From: Lachnospiraceae bacterium
Lineage (GTDB): Bacteria > Bacillota > Clostridia > Lachnospirales > Lachnospiraceae
NCBI GenBank assembly: GCA_017479085.1
Contig: JAFVCQ010000101.1
Span: 1 to 35,634 of the forward strand
Direction of reading: 5' to 3'
Length of the DNA stretch: 35,634 nt
A program made the translations under genes and the position numbers. The notes under the pieces were generated by a model. The model ran no database searches. It saw only the letters and a program-made list of their open reading frames with translations, and was not told the origin of the DNA. This document shows positions 33,762 to 35,634 of the stretch, one piece after another (the stretch's first letter is position 1; each line of letters opens with the position of its first letter).

Positions 33762-33897
33762 TCTTCTTCCATCCAGACTATACTGTCGGCACCAGAATCT
33801 CACTGGTTCCTGCCTTACGGCTCGCGGGCTTATGAAGTCACAAAGGATCGCTCCTTCCATTACCGCCGGTGGAGACTTTCACTCCGCCCTGAAGATG
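33762..33897 (-). ncRNA. FMN riboswitch (RFN element) aptamer
   Basis: The minus strand carries the RFN pattern in order: CATCTTCAGGGCGGAGTGAAAGTCT, then CCACCGGCGGTA, a variable hairpin, AGCCCGCGAGC, a second hairpin, CCAGTGAGATTCTGGTGCCGACAGTATAGTCTGGATGGAAGA. The closing P1 helix pairs ATCTTC with GAAGA. It senses FMN and switches off the rib operon through the downstream terminator. The match to the conserved core is strong. Confidence 0.96.
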
Positions 33898-33917
33898 TAT
33901 TCACTTATACGTAAGCC

Positions 33918-33946
33918 ATTATAACTCGTTATAGGGATAAAAACAA
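33918..33946 (-). promoter_or_regulatory. ribE: Promoter of the riboflavin operon
   Basis: On the minus strand TATAAT (33918-33923) has TTGTTT (33941-33946) 17 bp upstream. It lies about 20-25 nt before the start of the aptamer. The -10 is embedded in a repeat of TTATAA(C/T)G. Confidence 0.7.
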
Positions 33947-33985
33947 TAGATTTTTCAAGGTTTCTGAAACTTCCTTACAGACATA

Positions 33986-34009
33986 AGTCGTTATAAGTCA
34001 TTATAAAAG
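33986..34009. repeat. 10-bp direct repeat GTC(G/A)TTATAA and related copies
   Basis: GTCGTTATAA and GTCATTATAA lie in tandem at 33987-34006. A related pair, CCATTATAACTCGTTATAGG, lies at 33917-33936 around the rib -10 box, in the opposite arrangement of the CG/AT variants. They may be operator or recombinase arm sites, or chance AT-rich sequence. Confidence 0.45.
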
Positions 34010-34017
34010 TTCCCAGA

Positions 34018-34051
34018 ATTGGTATACTAATTGGTACACCAATGGTACACT
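34018..34051. repeat. Three tandem ~12-bp repeats next to the integrase 3' end
   Basis: ATTGGTATACTA, ATTGGTACACCA and ATGGTACACT follow each other directly between the rib promoter region and the end of the integrase pseudogene (stop at 34055). Position and spacing fit integrase arm-type or attachment-site repeats. Not a CRISPR: units are too short and have no spacers. Confidence 0.6.
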
Positions 34052-34054
34052 GCA

Positions 34055-35242
34055 TCACCCTGTAATGGCTTGTAACGTTTCCAGCTTTTCCATCTCCCGC
34101 TTCACACGCTCTGTATCAACATGGTTATATACTCTCATGGTTGTTCGAATATCTGTCTGACCTTATATATATTACATTACTTTTATATCACATCCGGATT
34201 CGGCTAACCTTGTTGCAGCTGTATGTCTAAGAATATGCGGGCTAATGTGCGGTAACTGAATTTCCCTTTCACTGTTCAAAGCTACAATACGTCTAAGCAT
34301 CCTTCTGACATTATTATGATCCATACATTTTCCTGTGACATGAGATACAAAAACAAAATTTCTATATCCATCTACTTCAAAGTCAGGATTTTTAGTTGTT
34401 GACAACCACACCTTCCGCTGTTCCAAGAACAGCTTGTGTACCTCATCTGTCATAGGTACTACTCTCATTCCTGCTTCTGTCTTAGGTTTTCCTGCATATT
34501 GCACATACTGCTTATTGACTGTCCGGCATTGTACCTGATGGTTGATGTCAATTTCCCTTTTATTCATGTCTACATCATCCCATGTAAGACCGATTGCTTC
34601 ACTGATTCTCATGCCCGTTTTCAACATGATTGCATACATGGGATAATAGCGTTTCATCCTCGGTCTGTTCTGCACTCGATCTAAAAACTCTTTCTCCTCA
34701 GCAAAGGTAAGCGCATACTTCTTTTCAAATTCAGTAGGATAATCCTTTGTGCATCCGTCTGAGGGATTTTTTAAAATAATGTTATCATCGCATGCTAATT
34801 GTAATGCAGGACGTATGAGCCTTTGAAGAATCTTTATTGTACCATTGCTATAACCCGAATCACTATGTCGCTTATAAAATAACAATATATCTGACTTTCT
34901 AATATCAACTACTTTCATCTTTCCTATTCTACTATCTTTAATTGAATGCTCATAATAATACTGATAATTACTTTTTGTTGATGTTTGTAAATTATTCTTT
35001 GTCTTAAGATATATTTCAATTTGTTCATTCAGCGTTATTGACGTGCGAGATACCCCTAATACAATTTCTTTATTAATAACTTCTTCCTGTTCCCTTAATT
35101 TCTCCAGCGTAGTTGCTGTAAACCCTTGTCTTTTTCCTTCTTCATCCGTCCATCTGTATTTATATAAATTGGGACGTATCTGTGACTCTCCTTTCTTTAA
35201 AATTCTTCCATTACTATCTTTCCTCTTTTTTGAATTTGTCAT
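34055..35242 (-). pseudogene. Tyrosine recombinase (phage/ICE integrase), two in-frame TAA stops
   Basis: The ATG at 35242 follows AAGGAG. An arm-type DNA-binding N-terminus (GESQIRPNLYKYRWTDEEGKRQGFTATT) resembles Tn916-like integrases. A core-binding SAM-like domain (~70-165) and the catalytic domain follow. The catalytic residues are Arg in TGMRISEAIGLTW, HxxR in PHILRHTAATRL and Tyr in TTMRVYNHVDTERV. Translation stops after DIKVM at a TAA (34172-34174), a second TAA follows three codons later, and the frame then continues intact through the catalytic Tyr to TGA at 34055. The two changes (CAA to TAA and probably TTA to TAA) remove the nucleophile. It once moved an element in or near this site. 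Confidence 0.9.
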
Positions 35243-35260
35243 ATCAATTCACTCCTTATC

Positions 35261-35308
35261 AAAAAAGAGCCTTAATATGATAGCATCTATCTTATCATAT
35301 TAAAGCCC
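35261..35308 (-). terminator. Hairpin with T6 just upstream of the integrase start
   Basis: On the minus strand a 16-bp near-perfect stem (GGGCTTTAATATGATA pairing with TATCATATTAAGGCTC, two mismatches) with a ~10-nt loop is followed by TTTTTT. It ends about 20 nt before the integrase ATG. It could terminate an upstream gene outside the window or limit integrase expression. Confidence 0.7.
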
Positions 35309-35634
35309 TTATATCTATATCGAATATTGCCATGGAAATCTGCCAGCAGACCACCGTGTTTTACACTAAAATGACCAGCAGATCATACTCACGTTCCGCA
35401 GGTCACAGGCTTCTGCATTGGAACCGTATTCCTTCATACCCATAGCCAATTACAGAATGATCATCACCTATGAATATAAAAGTGCCCTCTCGGAAACTCC
35501 TATCCCTTGATTTTACGGCACTTTTTTCACTCTGAAATTTTCATTTCACCTCTATGTTTTGTAACATTTGCTTGTTTTATCCTCCCAGCTCATCTGCCAT
35601 ATTGCTCAAAAATTCCCCAAATAAATTTCAAAAA
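35309..35634. other. Non-coding right end with a possible bidirectional terminator
   Basis: No convincing gene was seen here. The only structure is AAAAGTGCC (35478-35486) pairing with GGCACTTTT (35517-35525), followed by further T on the plus strand; the loop is about 30 nt. It may be a terminator for transcripts in either direction. A minus-strand short ORF reading MKEYGSNAEACDLRNVSMICWSF is present (about 35364-35438) without a convincing ribosome site and is not called. The sequence is ordinary in composition. Confidence 0.4.

Noticed and set aside
34018..34051. CRISPR array
   Set aside because: Units are 10-12 bp, directly adjacent, without spacers, and no cas genes are present.

Overview
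The window reads as chromosome of an anaerobic Gram-positive Clostridia member, most likely Lachnospiraceae. The basis is moderate GC content, strong AGGAGG-type ribosome binding sites, lipobox lipoproteins, LysR, OmpR and Cof-HAD families, an FMN-riboswitch riboflavin operon and oxygen-sensitive Fe-S/FAD enzymes. No rRNA, tRNA or CRISPR array was seen. All family assignments come from reading motifs, not from a search.

Layout. (1) 1-452: the 3' end of purF, closed by a bidirectional terminator. (2) 476-8487, minus strand: a two-component system (response regulator with a TTG start, histidine kinase) followed by a lipoprotein, two ABC-2-like membrane proteins, an ATPase, a large membrane-anchored CARDB-like surface protein and a 74-residue membrane protein. 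Similar 11-bp direct repeats sit in front of both transcription units, so the regulator probably controls both. (3) 8753-16482, minus: an amino-acid ABC importer (ATPase, frameshifted binding protein, two permeases), an iron-dependent alcohol dehydrogenase, a cytidylate-kinase-like protein, a D-2-hydroxyacid dehydrogenase and an AEC-type carrier. It is preceded by a long leader with a strong promoter, a 17-bp perfect operator-like dyad and an intrinsic-terminator hairpin. (4) 16483-17382: a LysR regulator divergent from (5) 17598-23928, plus strand: class III aminotransferase, RidA, a five-gene split Fe-S/FAD amine (amino acid) dehydrogenase and an Asp/Glu-racemase-family protein. Regions 3-5 look like one catabolic locus. 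Uptake, oxidative deamination, transamination, reduction of aldehyde and 2-oxo acid products, and export of a hydroxy acid would form a fermentative pathway for an unidentified amino compound. This is the best candidate here for an undescribed system.

(6) 23959-26935, minus: a DinG/XPD-like helicase with a nuclease-like N-terminus, interrupted by an in-frame TAG, and a DJ-1/PfpI protein. A CYTH protein (27156-27653) is convergent with the next operon. (7) 27648-33923, minus: the riboflavin operon without ribD (FMN riboswitch, ribE, ribBA, ribH), continuing closely into a Cof-type HAD phosphatase, a histidine-kinase-like membrane protein lacking its phospho-acceptor histidine, and a DUF1189-like membrane protein. 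(8) 33980-35634: a tyrosine integrase inactivated by two in-frame TAA codons, flanked by short tandem repeats and hairpins. This is the remnant of an integrated element.

Three genes are visibly broken (binding protein, helicase, integrase) and three others have lost a normally conserved residue or motif.
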